From assembly GCF_014650675.1 (NCBI RefSeq), contig NZ_BMVK01000001.1, positions 434,001 through 498,000 of the forward strand: 64,000 nucleotides of DNA. The letters run 5' to 3'. This document shows positions 54,730-63,290 of this stretch, piece by piece. A program made the position numbers and the translations under genes. The number at the start of each line of letters is the position of its first letter. Within the stretch, counting starts at the first letter, position 1. The notes under the pieces were generated by a model. The model was not told where the DNA came from and did no database searches. It saw nothing but the letters and a program-made list of their open reading frames with translations. The stretch comes from Streptomyces anulatus (GTDB taxonomy: Bacteria > Actinomycetota > Actinomycetes > Streptomycetales > Streptomycetaceae).

Positions 54730-56460
54730 TCAGCTACGCCAGGCGTCGGCGGTCAGCGTGACCTTCCCGGAGGCCGGGACGGTGGCGGTGCGGTTCGCGC
54801 CGCTCTCCCAGGTGACGTTGCCGGATCCGTCCTTGCGGACGTACTTGTACGCGAACGTGGTCCCGGCGGGCAGGTTCACGTCCAGCTTCCAGACGGGGTA
54901 CGCGGCCGGGTCGAGCTTCGGCGCGTTCGCCGGGTTCCAGTTGCCGAGGGCGGCCTGGTCGCCGGTGACGTGGATGTTCTGGCCGGGCTGGGTGGTGGCG
55001 TTGACGCCGAAGGAGGCGCCGGAGGTGCCGTTGCCGGGGTCCGGGTCGGGGTTCGTGCCGCCGCCCCCGCACGTCCGGGCGCCGGCGTGCAGGGCGACGG
55101 CGGTGCCGGCCGGGACGGTGGCGGTGAACTGGCCGGAGCCGTTGACATGGACGCCCTTGCCGGACTGGACGTCGCAGTAGTCGCCGGCGGGCAGCGAGGT
55201 CTGGAAGGTCCGGGTGAGCGCGGAGCCCTCGTGGTTGATGGCCACGTACGCCTTGGCGCCCCGGCCGAAGGCGATCTGGTCCCCGCCGTTGTCCCACCAG
55301 TTGGTGACGGCCTGGCCGCGCGCGGTGTTGCGGAGGCCGACCATGGAGGAGATCTCACGCCAGGCGTGCTGGCACTTCCAGCCGTCGCTGTAGCAGGCGT
55401 TCACCTGGCCGCCGTTCGGCGGTCCGGCGTCGTGGTCGCTGAACTCGTAGCCGGAGTGGACGTCCGGGGAGCCGTAGGGCCAGGCCAGCATGAAGACACT
55501 GGCCAGGGTGTAGGCGGAGCCGTATCTGTAGTTGAGGGTGTCGCCGCCGCGCTCGGTGTCGTGGTTGTCGACGAAGACGGCGGACTTCCCGGACTCCATG
55601 AAGCCCCAGCCCTCGCCGAAGTTCTTCAGGTGGGCGAGGTTCTCGTTGAGGAAGACCTGCTTGAGGCTCCGCCCGTACCGGAACTCCTGGACGTCTCCGC
55701 TGCCCAGGTACTCGGAGGGCGAGACGGCCTCACCGGCCCCGAAGATCGCCTCGTGCTTCCAGTAGACGTTCGGGTTGCTCAGCCGGGACTTGATGTTGGC
55801 GAGGTCACCGGCGGGCATGTGCTTGGCCGCGTCGATCCGGAAGCCGTCGACGCCGAGCGAGAGCAGGTCGTTGAGATAGCCGGCGATCTTCCCGCGTACG
55901 TAGTCCTCGCCGGTGTCCAGGTCGGCGAGGCCGACCAGCTCGCAGTTCTGGACGTTGCCCCGGTCGTTGTAGTTGCTGATCTGGGCCCGGCAGTCGTCCA
56001 TGTCGGCACCGGAGTAGAGGCCCGGGTATTCGTACTTGGTGTACGTGGAGCCTCCGGTGCCGGTGCCGCTGCCCGCCGACATGTGGTTGATGACCGAGTC
56101 GGCGATGACCTTGACCCCGGCCGAGTGACACGTGTTCACCATGGCGGAGAAGGCGGCCCGGTCGCCGAGCCGGCCGGCGATCCTGTAGCTGACGGGCTGG
56201 TAGGACGTCCACCACTGGCCGCCCTGGATGTGCTCCTGGGGCGGTGAGACCTGGACGTAGCCGTAGCCCGCCGGACCGAGGGTGTCCGTGCAGGCCTTGG
56301 CTATGGAGGCGAACTTCCACTCGAACATCACGGCGGTGACGTCCTTGTCGCCCGGGGCGGCGGCCTGTGCGGTGCCGGCGGCGCCGAATCCGGTGGGGAT
56401 GACGAGGGCGGCGGCGCCGGCCACGAGGGCGAGCGCGGCAGACAGGGGTCTGCGTGCCAT
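54730..56460 (-). CDS. aml: Secreted alpha-amylase with C-terminal starch-binding domain
   Basis: A 576-residue extracellular endo-amylase. Signal peptide about 1-34 (ends AQAAA). The GH13 barrel has SVINHMS, nucleophile Asp in [11 protein letters not shown], acid Glu in FGAGEAV, and Asp in [12 protein letters not shown] beta C domain (about 380-455) is followed by a GT-rich linker and a CBM20 starch-binding domain (about 475-576; [20 protein letters not shown]). The composition closely matches Streptomyces Aml enzymes. A promoter and CTTGC-type operators lie upstream, so maltodextrin-dependent repression is expected. Confidence 0.94.
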   Translation of the reverse strand: MARRPLSAALALVAGAAALVIPTGFGAAGTAQAAAPGDKDVTAVMFEWKFASIAKACTDTLGPAGYGYVQVSPPQEHIQGGQWWTSYQPVSYRIAGRLGDRAAFSAMVNTCHSAGVKVIADSVINHMSAGSGTGTGGSTYTKYEYPGLYSGADMDDCRAQISNYNDRGNVQNCELVGLADLDTGEDYVRGKIAGYLNDLLSLGVDGFRIDAAKHMPAGDLANIKSRLSNPNVYWKHEAIFGAGEAVSPSEYLGSGDVQEFRYGRSLKQVFLNENLAHLKNFGEGWGFMESGKSAVFVDNHDTERGGDTLNYRYGSAYTLASVFMLAWPYGSPDVHSGYEFSDHDAGPPNGGQVNACYSDGWKCQHAWREISSMVGLRNTARGQAVTNWWDNGGDQIAFGRGAKAYVAINHEGSALTRTFQTSLPAGDYCDVQSGKGVHVNGSGQFTATVPAGTAVALHAGARTCGGGGTNPDPDPGNGTSGASFGVNATTQPGQNIHVTGDQAALGNWNPANAPKLDPAAYPVWKLDVNLPAGTTFAYKYVRKDGSGNVTWESGANRTATVPASGKVTLTADAWRS

Positions 56461-56544
56461 GTCTTTCCTCCTGCGGGTGGGGGAAGCGGGGATGACGATG
56501 CAGCCTCAGTCGGCAACGCGCCGTGCCCTCAAGGCTCCTGAAGG

Positions 56545-56559
56545 TTCTTGCTGCAAGAA
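56545..56559 (-). promoter_or_regulatory. Operator O1 of aml
   Basis: TTCTTGC-T-GCAAGAA: perfect 7-bp arms, positioned about 15-30 bp downstream of the predicted aml transcription start. CTTGC/GCAAG dyads are the expected sites for MalR-type LacI repressors. Confidence 0.7.
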
Positions 56560-56581
56560 TGCAAACCTTGCCGCGGAGCAG

Positions 56582-56610
56582 ACCGTACGAGCCCTCCCGC
56601 CACCGGTCAA
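56582..56610 (-). promoter_or_regulatory. Predicted aml promoter
   Basis: On the minus strand TTGACC (56605-56610) and TACGGT (56582-56587) are separated by exactly 17 bp, HrdB-like. The predicted start point is near 56575, about 115 bp before the aml ATG, with operator O1 inside the transcribed leader. Confidence 0.65.
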
Positions 56611-56677
56611 CCCTTTGGACATCCCCCGCTCACATCCGCGTAACAGCAGAGATTTCTTCCTGACCTCTTCCCGATTT

Positions 56678-56708
56678 CTTGCTGCAAGGTCTTTCGCAAG
56701 ATATTGCG
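56678..56708 (-). promoter_or_regulatory. Operator O2 and second dyad upstream of aml
   Basis: CTTGC-T-GCAAG at 56678-56688, the same core as O1, is followed by CGCAA-N4-TTGCG at 56695-56708. These sites lie about 70-125 bp upstream of the promoter, allowing looping or cooperative binding with O1. A further 9-bp inverted repeat (CGTAACAGC 56639-56647 with GCTGTTACG 56711-56719) brackets the region. Confidence 0.55.
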
Positions 56709-56814
56709 GGGCTGTTACGTTTCATCCCGACTCCGGTCCGGTCGGCCGGGGGTTCCGGCGCCGCATCACGTCGTCGGACCCCACGCGCCCGGCCGGCCGG
56801 GCCGGTCACGACAA

Positions 56815-56879
56815 GAGAGGCACCCGGAGTCGCTACAACTCCCCGCCGGCCCTTCCTGGGCCGACTCCTGGTGCCTCTC
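56815..56879 (-). terminator. Terminator of the mal operon
   Basis: Two 18-bp arms, GAGAGGCACC-CGGAGTCG and CGACTCCT-GGTGCCTCTC (one mismatch), with a 29-nt loop, 47 bp past the lacI-type gene stop. It isolates the aml control region. Confidence 0.8.
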
Positions 56880-56925
56880 CTGTACGTGCCCGTTCCCGCA
56901 CGGGCCCGCTGCCGCTCTCCGCGGT

Positions 56926-57972
56926 TCAGCCGTTGCGCAGCGCCGCCGTCGAGCCCCGTACCACCAGCTCCGGCTGGAAGACGTACTCGGTGCGCTGCAC
57001 CGGGCTCCCGCCGATCTCCTCCAGCAGCGCGCCCACGGCGGCCGCCGCCATCGCCTGCACGGGCTGCCGCACCGTGGTCAGCGGCGGGTCGGTGAACGCG
57101 ATGAGCTGCGAGTCGTCGAAGCCGACGACCGAGACGTCGCGGGGCACGTCGAGGCCCCTCCCCCGGGCGGCGCGGACCACGCCGAGGGCCATCAGGTCGC
57201 TGCCGCAGACGATGCCCGTGCAGCCCGCGTCCAGCAGGGCGCCCGCCGCCACCTGACCGCCCTCGACGCTGAACAGCGTGGAGCAGACGAGCAGTTCGGC
57301 CTCGGACCGGTCCATGCCGAGCACCGAGACGGCCGCCTCCACGAACCCGTCGCGCTTGCGGCGGGAGGGGACGTAGCGCTGCGGGCCTATGGCCAGGCCG
57401 ATCCGGCGGTGGCCGAGGTCGGCGAGGTGCCCCAGGGCCATCCGTACGGCGGCGTTGTCGTCGGGCGAGACGAACGGGGCGCTGATGCGCTCGTTGTAGC
57501 CGTTGATCAGGACGAACGGCACGCCGCGCTCGGTGAGCGCGGCGTACCGGCCCGGGTCTGCGGAGGTGTCCGCGTGCAGCCCGGACAGGAAGACGATGCC
57601 GCCGACACCGCGCTCCACGAGCTGCTCGACGAGTTCGTCCTCCGTCGCACCGCCCGGCAGTTGGGTGCAGAGCACGGGGGTGTAGCCGTGCCCGGCCAGC
57701 ACCTGTTCGACGGACTGCGCGAACGCCGGGAAGATCGGGTTGGTGAGTTCGGGCGTCACCAGGCCGATCAGTCCGGCGCTGCGCTGCCGCAGCCGTACGG
57801 GCCGCTCGTAGCCCAGGATGTCGAGCGCCGCGAGCACCCGCTGACGCGTGGAGTCCACGACGCCCTGCTTCCCGTTCAGGACCCGGCTGACCGTCGCCTC
57901 GCTGACCGCCGCCTGTGCGGCGATGTCGGAGAGGCGGGGCGCCGCCGTGGTCCTGGGCGCGGGCAGTGTCAC
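56926..57972 (-). CDS. LacI-family regulator at the end of the mal operon
   Basis: A 348-residue repressor. N-terminal HTH (about 14-38) LSDIAAQAAVSEATVSRVLNG and hinge (LAALDILGYERPVRLRQR), then a periplasmic-binding-like sugar domain (about 65-340; GLIGLVTPELTNPIFPAF). The GTG start overlaps the TGA of aglA in GTGA, so translation is coupled. The recognition helix VSEATVSRVLNGK is identical to that of the divergent MalR-type gene at 63.3 kb, so both may bind the same operators. It is a second repressor inside the operon it may control. Confidence 0.92.
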   Translation of the reverse strand: MTLPAPRTTAAPRLSDIAAQAAVSEATVSRVLNGKQGVVDSTRQRVLAALDILGYERPVRLRQRSAGLIGLVTPELTNPIFPAFAQSVEQVLAGHGYTPVLCTQLPGGATEDELVEQLVERGVGGIVFLSGLHADTSADPGRYAALTERGVPFVLINGYNERISAPFVSPDDNAAVRMALGHLADLGHRRIGLAIGPQRYVPSRRKRDGFVEAAVSVLGMDRSEAELLVCSTLFSVEGGQVAAGALLDAGCTGIVCGSDLMALGVVRAARGRGLDVPRDVSVVGFDDSQLIAFTDPPLTTVRQPVQAMAAAAVGALLEEIGGSPVQRTEYVFQPELVVRGSTAALRNG

Positions 57973-59645
57973 ACCGTCCACCACACCGTGGTGTCGGCGG
58001 GCAGCTCGGCCTCGGCGCCGTCCACGGTGACCGGGGAGCTGGCGAGCAGCACCCGGCCGCGGGCGGCGATGCGGACGGGGGCGCCGGTGGTGTTGACGGT
58101 GCAGACGAAGCCGGGGCGGGCGAGGACGAGGACGCCTTCGGGGCCGTCCAGCCACTCGACGTCCGTGCCCGCGCCGAGGCCCGGGTGCTCCCTGCGGGCC
58201 GCGATGGCGGCCCGGTACAGCTCCAGGGTGGAGCCCTCCACGCCGGTCTGCGCCTCGACGGACAGCTCGCCCCAGCCGGCGGGCTGCGGGAGCCAGCTGC
58301 CGCCGTCGCCGAAGCCGTACGAACTGCCCTCGCGGGTCCACGGGATCGGGACGCGGCAGCCGTCGCGGAAGCCGTCCTGGCCCTCGGCGCGGAAGAACGA
58401 GGGGTCCTGGCGGGCCTCGTCGGGCAGGTCGGTGACGTCGGGCAGGCCGAGCTCCTCGCCCTGGTAGACGTAGGCGGAGCCGGGCAGGGCGAGCATCAGC
58501 AGGGAGGCGGCGCGGGCCCGGCGCAGACCCAGCTCGCGGTCGCCGGGGGTGCGGATCTGGGTGCCGAGGCCCGCCGGGTTGGCGAAGCGGGTGGCGTGCC
58601 GGGTGACGTCGTGGTTGGAGAGCACCCAGGTGGTGGGCGCGCCGACCGGGCGCATCGCGGCGAGCGAGGTGTCGATGACCTTGCGCAGCTCGGCGGCGTC
58701 CCAGGCGGTGGCCAGGTACTGGAAGTTGAAGGCCTGGTGCATCTCGTCGGGGCGCACGTAGTTGGCGGTGCGCTCGACGGTCGGGGTCCAGGCCTCGGCG
58801 ACGGCGATCCGGTCGCCCGGGTACTCGTCGAGGATGGTGCGCCAGCTGCGGTAGATCGCGTGCACGCCGTCCTGGTCGAAGAACGGCATGACGTCGTTGC
58901 CGAGCAGCTTGAGCTGGTCGTGGGAGCCGAGGTCGGGCAGTCCCTCGGCCTTGACGAGGCCGTGGGCGACGTCGACCCGGAAGCCGTCGACGCCCATGTC
59001 GAGCCAGAAGCGCAGGATGGAGCGGAACTCGTCGGCGACGGCCGGGTGCTCCCAGTTGAAGTCGGGCTGTTCGGGGGCGAAGAGGTGGAGGTACCAGTCG
59101 CCGGGGGTGCCGTCCGGGTTCGCCGTACGGGTCCAGGCGGGGCCGCCGAAAATGGACTCCCAGTCGTTGGGCGGGAGTTCGCCGTCGGTGCCCTTTCCGG
59201 GGCGGAAGTGGTAGCGCTCGCGCAGGGCGGAGCCGGGGCCCTCGGCCAGGGCGCGCTTGAACCACTCGTGCTGGTCGGAGGAGTGGTTGGGGACCAGGTC
59301 GACGATGACGCGCAGGCCCAGGCCGTGCGCCTCGCGGATCAGCGCGTCGGCGTCCAGCAGGTTGCCGAACATCGGGTCGATGGCCCGGTAGTCGGCGACG
59401 TCGTAGCCCGCGTCCGCCTGCGGGGAGGCGTAGAAGGGGCTGAGCCAGACCGCGTCGACGCCCAGATCCTTCAGGTGGGGCAGGCGGGCGGTGACGCCGG
59501 CGAGGTCGCCCATGCCGTCGCCGTTGCCGTCGGCGAAGCTCCGCGGATAGACCTGGTAGATCACCGCGTCCTGCCACCAGCCGGTGCGGTGGCCCGGGGC
59601 GTCGTCGGACGTGCCGGTGGAGGGGGCAGCGAGGTGCTGGGTCAT
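57969..59645 (-). CDS. aglA: GH13 alpha-glucosidase (AglA type)
   Basis: A 558-residue cytoplasmic enzyme without a signal peptide. It begins with a QDAVIYQVYPRSFADGNGDG block (near 25). Catalytic residues: Asp in DGFRVDVAHGL (near 215), Glu in IAVAEAW (near 285) and Asp in LSNHDVTRHA (near 345). It hydrolyses imported maltose and maltodextrins to glucose. It is the gene after malG; a hairpin and 113-bp gap precede it. AGGGA lies 5 nt before the ATG. Confidence 0.9.
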   Translation of the reverse strand: MTQHLAAPSTGTSDDAPGHRTGWWQDAVIYQVYPRSFADGNGDGMGDLAGVTARLPHLKDLGVDAVWLSPFYASPQADAGYDVADYRAIDPMFGNLLDADALIREAHGLGLRVIVDLVPNHSSDQHEWFKRALAEGPGSALRERYHFRPGKGTDGELPPNDWESIFGGPAWTRTANPDGTPGDWYLHLFAPEQPDFNWEHPAVADEFRSILRFWLDMGVDGFRVDVAHGLVKAEGLPDLGSHDQLKLLGNDVMPFFDQDGVHAIYRSWRTILDEYPGDRIAVAEAWTPTVERTANYVRPDEMHQAFNFQYLATAWDAAELRKVIDTSLAAMRPVGAPTTWVLSNHDVTRHATRFANPAGLGTQIRTPGDRELGLRRARAASLLMLALPGSAYVYQGEELGLPDVTDLPDEARQDPSFFRAEGQDGFRDGCRVPIPWTREGSSYGFGDGGSWLPQPAGWGELSVEAQTGVEGSTLELYRAAIAARREHPGLGAGTDVEWLDGPEGVLVLARPGFVCTVNTTGAPVRIAARGRVLLASSPVTVDGAEAELPADTTVWWTV

Positions 59646-59672
59646 GTCGTCCCTGGGGTGTCTGGGTGGGGA

Positions 59673-59709
59673 GCGGCGCCGGGGACCGGGTCGGGGTTTC
59701 CGGCGCCGC
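59673..59709 (-). promoter_or_regulatory. Hairpin between malG and aglA
   Basis: A 10-bp stem, GCGGCGCCGG with CCGGCGCCGC, in the 113-bp gap. It may stabilise or attenuate the mRNA and so set different levels of transporter and enzyme. Confidence 0.5.
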
Positions 59710-59758
59710 CGTGACGGGTGCGGTGGTGCGGGTGCTGGTGCGGGTGGCCAGGGGTCTC

Positions 59759-60637
59759 TCAGCCCTTGACGGCTCCGGCGGACATGCCGGTGACCAGGTG
59801 CTTCTGGGCGAAGAGGAACACCAGGGCGGCCGGGATGGCGATGAGCACGGAGGCCGCCGTCATGGGGCCCCACTGGGCTCCGTACTGGTTGACGAACTTC
59901 TGGAGTCCGCCGGCCAGCGTGAGGTTCTCGTCGCCGACCAGGAAGGCGGAGGCGTACGCCACTTCGCCCCAGGCGGTGATGAAGGAGTAGAACGCGGTGA
60001 CCGCGAGGCCCGGCTTGGCCAGCGGCAGGATGAGCCGGAAGAAGGTGCCGAACGGGGTGAGGCCGTCGACCTCGCCCGACTCGTCGATCTCGCGCGGGAT
60101 GGTGTCGAAGAAGCCCTTCATCATCCAGGCGCAGAACGGCACCGAGATGGTGAGGTAGGTGATGACGAGTCCGGCCGGCTGGTTGAGCAGCCCCAGGCTC
60201 GACATGATGTTGTAGATCGGCACGATGAGGACGGCGACCGGGAACATCTGGGTGATCAGCAGCGTCCACATCAGCCCGCGCTTGCCGGGGAAGCGGAAGC
60301 GGCTCACCGCGTATCCGGTGGTGGCGGCGACGAAGACGCCGATCACCGTGGAGAGCGCGGAGATGATCACGGAGTTGGCGAACCAGTTGAGGAACTCCGT
60401 GTCGCGGATCAGGTTCGTGTAGTTGACGAACGTCGTCTCGCGGAAGAAGTCCGTGGTGGTCGCGAACTTGGCGGGCTTGAGCGAGGTCAGCAGGACCCAC
60501 AGCACCGGGAAGACCGCGATCACCGAGGCGATGATCAGGGTGAGGTGCAGGGCGACGGAGGCGAGCGGGGAGCGCTCGCCGCGCAGGCGGACCTTGCGGA
60601 CGGCGTGCCGGGCGGGGGTGTCGGTCGCGGTGGTCAC
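59759..60637 (-). CDS. malG: Maltose/maltodextrin ABC permease MalG
   Basis: A 292-residue inner-membrane permease with about six helices and the ATPase-contacting EAA-type loop EIDESGEVDGLTPFGTFFRL (near 195). The N-terminus starts near GTG 60637, which overlaps the malF TGA in GTGA. It pairs with MalF and MalE for import of maltodextrins. The ATPase is not in the cluster; in Streptomyces a shared MsiK is expected. Confidence 0.92.
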   Translation of the reverse strand: MTTATDTPARHAVRKVRLRGERSPLASVALHLTLIIASVIAVFPVLWVLLTSLKPAKFATTTDFFRETTFVNYTNLIRDTEFLNWFANSVIISALSTVIGVFVAATTGYAVSRFRFPGKRGLMWTLLITQMFPVAVLIVPIYNIMSSLGLLNQPAGLVITYLTISVPFCAWMMKGFFDTIPREIDESGEVDGLTPFGTFFRLILPLAKPGLAVTAFYSFITAWGEVAYASAFLVGDENLTLAGGLQKFVNQYGAQWGPMTAASVLIAIPAALVFLFAQKHLVTGMSAGAVKG

Positions 60638-61653
60638 CAGTTGTCTCCCTGGGAGCGCAGGACCCGCCGGTAGACGACGGCGAAGAGCATCAGGAGTACG
60701 AGGATCAGCACGCCCCAGGTGGAGGACTGCGCGTAGTCGCGCGGGCTGATCTCGAAGGAGAACTTGTACGCCTGGGTCACGAGGATCTGGGTGGCCTCGC
60801 CGGGTCCGCCGCGGGTCAGCAGGAAGATCACCGGGAACATGTTGAAGGTCCAGATGGTGGAGAGCAGGACCACCGTGGTGGAGACCGGGCGCAGTCCGGG
60901 CAGCGTGATGTGGCGGAAGCGCTGCCAGGCGGTGGCGCCGTCCATCTCGGCCGCCTCGTACTGCTCGGAGGGGATGGACTGGAGTCCGCCGAGGAGGGCG
61001 ACCATCATGAACGGGATGCCGAGCCAGACGTTGACGGCGATCACGGAGAACTTCGCCCAGGTGGGGTCGTTCAACCACGGGATGCCGTCCATGCCCGATC
61101 CGGTCAGGATCTTGTTGAGCAGCCCGCGGTCCTCGTTGTAGAGGAAGCGCCAGGCGAAGACGGAGACGAAGCCGGGGATGGCCCAGGGCAGGATGAGGGC
61201 CATGCGGTAGGCGGAGCGTCCGGCGATGCGGCGGTTGAGGATGTTCGCCAGGGCCATGCCGAGGACGAACGTGACGCTCACGCAGGAGACGGTCCACACC
61301 AGCGTCCAGCCGAGCGTGTCGAGGAACTGCGAGCCGGTCAGCGCGTCGATGTAGTTGTCCGCGCCGACGAACTCGTAGGTGGCGGGGATCTCGTTGACCC
61401 CGATGGAGCGTGCGACGTTGCGCTCGTCCGCGTCGGTCATCGAGAGGTAGATGCCTCGGAACAGCGGGTAGCCGATGATCACGCCGATCACGACGACGAC
61501 CGGGGCGACCATGGCCCAGGCGTACCAGTGGACCGACAGCGCCCGCCGGATCCGGCCGGGCTTCGGTGGTGGGGTGCCAGTACCGCGGCTCCGGCCGCGG
61601 GCGGTGTTCTCGCCCGCGGCCTTCACCACCGACTGGCTGGTGTGGACAGCCAT
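60634..61653 (-). CDS. malF: Maltose/maltodextrin ABC permease MalF
   Basis: A 339-residue permease with a cytoplasmic N-terminus, the first helix near 42-62 (WYAWAMVAPVVVVIGVIIG), a short periplasmic loop and five further helices. The EAA-type loop is SEQYEAAEMDGATAWQRFRH (near 235). Length is like actinobacterial MalF, which lacks the large E. coli periplasmic insertion. It starts 19 bp after malE, no terminator between. Confidence 0.92.
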   Translation of the reverse strand: MAVHTSQSVVKAAGENTARGRSRGTGTPPPKPGRIRRALSVHWYAWAMVAPVVVVIGVIIGYPLFRGIYLSMTDADERNVARSIGVNEIPATYEFVGADNYIDALTGSQFLDTLGWTLVWTVSCVSVTFVLGMALANILNRRIAGRSAYRMALILPWAIPGFVSVFAWRFLYNEDRGLLNKILTGSGMDGIPWLNDPTWAKFSVIAVNVWLGIPFMMVALLGGLQSIPSEQYEAAEMDGATAWQRFRHITLPGLRPVSTTVVLLSTIWTFNMFPVIFLLTRGGPGEATQILVTQAYKFSFEISPRDYAQSSTWGVLILVLLMLFAVVYRRVLRSQGDNW

Positions 61654-61672
61654 CAGTCGGCCAACCTTCCTG

Positions 61673-62944
61673 TTACTTCCAGTCCTTCAGGAGCTTGCGG
61701 TACTCGTCGCCGGTGGCCTTGGCAGCCTTCTCCGGTGTCGTCTGGCCGGTGAGGACCTTGGTGTACTCGATGCCGAGCGGGGCGAAGAGGCTGCCGCCCT
61801 CGGGGATCCAGGGGCGCTCGACGGCGGTCTCGACGACCGGCTTGAAGAAGCCGACGATCTCGCTGTCCACGGCCTCCTGCTTGGCGTACGCGGAGGTGCG
61901 GGTGGGCAGCAGGTTCAGCTCGCCGGCGGCGGTGGCCTGGCTGTCCACGGAGGTCATGTACTCGACGAAGGCGTAGGAGGCGTCGAGGTTCTTGGAGCCC
62001 GCGTAGACGGCGAGGTTGTGGCCGCCCTGCGGGGCGCCCTGGGCGGCGGAGCCGGCCGGGACCGGGGCGATGCCCAGGTTGTCCTTGTCCGTGAACTCCT
62101 TGCCGGTCAGGGTGTCGGCGACGGCCCAGGGGCCGTTGATCATCATCGCGACGTCGCCGCCCTTGAACGACTGCATCATGTTCTCCCAGCCGTCCGAGGC
62201 GTCCGTCTTCGCGGTGCCGTCGTCGACCAGGGCCTTGACCGCCTTGAACGCCTTGACGCCCTCGGGCTGGTCCACGGTGATGGACTTGGAGCCGGCGTCG
62301 ACGAGGTCGCCGCCCTCTCCGTACAGGAAGGAGAGGAAGTAGTACGGGTCGTCGCCGCGCAGGTAGAGGCCGGTCTTGCCGGTCTTGTCCTTGATCTTCT
62401 TCGCGGCGGTCTTGAGGTCGTCCAGGTTGGCGGGCGCCTCGACGCCGGCCTCCTTGAGCAGCTTCTTGTTGTAGAAGATGCCCATGGAGTCGATGACCTG
62501 CGGGACCGCGTAGGTCTTGTCCTCGTACTTGGTGGACGCGACGGCCTGCTTGAGGAAGTCGTCCTGGTTCTTCAGGGCGGGGGTGCCGTCCAGCGGGGCC
62601 AGGTAGCCGAGGTTCGCGAAGTCCGGCGTCCAGGCGACCTCGGAGCGGATCACGTCGGGGGCGCCGTCGCCGGCCTGGGCGGCGTTCTTGAACTTGTTCT
62701 GCGCGTCACCGAAGGGCACGTTGACGTACTTGACGTCGACCTTCGGGTGCTTCTTCTCGAAGCCCTCGGCCAGCTTCTTGAAGACCTTGTCCTCGCTGCC
62801 GACGCTGGAGGTGTCCCACCAGGTCACCGTGCCGGAGAGCTCGCCCGAGCTCTTGCCGCCGCCGGACTCGTCGTCGCTGCCGCAGGCGGTCGCCGCGAGC
62901 GCCAGGGCCGCGACCAGGGCGGTGGCCGTTATGCCACGTCGCAT
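61673..62944 (-). CDS. malE: Maltose/maltodextrin-binding lipoprotein MalE
   Basis: A 423-residue solute-binding lipoprotein. Signal peptide with lipobox-like LAATAC (Cys near 21) followed by a Gly/Ser/Glu-rich linker, then the family-1 binding protein fold (FEKKHPKVDVKYVNVPFGD near 68, MMINGPWAVAD near 265). It captures maltodextrins outside the membrane for MalF/MalG. AAGGAG lies about 5 nt before the ATG. Operators with CTTGC/GCAAG half-sites lie upstream. Confidence 0.94.
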   Translation of the reverse strand: MRRGITATALVAALALAATACGSDDESGGGKSSGELSGTVTWWDTSSVGSEDKVFKKLAEGFEKKHPKVDVKYVNVPFGDAQNKFKNAAQAGDGAPDVIRSEVAWTPDFANLGYLAPLDGTPALKNQDDFLKQAVASTKYEDKTYAVPQVIDSMGIFYNKKLLKEAGVEAPANLDDLKTAAKKIKDKTGKTGLYLRGDDPYYFLSFLYGEGGDLVDAGSKSITVDQPEGVKAFKAVKALVDDGTAKTDASDGWENMMQSFKGGDVAMMINGPWAVADTLTGKEFTDKDNLGIAPVPAGSAAQGAPQGGHNLAVYAGSKNLDASYAFVEYMTSVDSQATAAGELNLLPTRTSAYAKQEAVDSEIVGFFKPVVETAVERPWIPEGGSLFAPLGIEYTKVLTGQTTPEKAAKATGDEYRKLLKDWK

Positions 62945-63290
62945 CTGAACTCCTTCAACTGCCGTACCGCTCCGTCGCGGCGCCGGGTCGACGTGAACGT
63001 AACAAGGATGAAAGACGACCGAAAGACCTTGCGGAAGATTTCTGCAAGCCTTGGTGATCGTTACATTCGCGTGTCCTCAAGGTTGCCGTCAAGCCCCTTG
63101 ACGACAGTCCCCCATCCCTGGCAGGGGCAGGCGGGACACGGCATATCCGCAGTGCGACGATCCGACCGCAGTCCGCGATCCGGGCCCGCAAGTCCTTGCA
63201 AGGTGTTGCCGGAAAGCCCTCCGGCACCCTCCCCCGCGCCACCCCGCACACGGTGGGCAATCCGACACCGGCCCGGTACAGTCCCATCCC
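62945..63290. promoter_or_regulatory. Divergent control region of malE and malR with MalR-type operators
   Basis: 346 bp without a gene. Near malE: CTTGC-N11-GCAAG at 63028-63048. Nearer malR: the perfect palindrome CCTTGCAAGG at 63194-63203, extended by flanking GCAA (63188) and TTGC (63206) half-sites. TACAGT at 63277-63282 is a possible malR -10 box 8 nt before its ATG. I cannot place the malE -35/-10 boxes with confidence. Confidence 0.65.

Noticed and set aside
49419..54761. 1780-codon plus-strand open frame opposite the pullulanase
   Set aside because: Composition is Val/Gly/Asp-rich without motifs; the minus strand carries two full GH13 domains.
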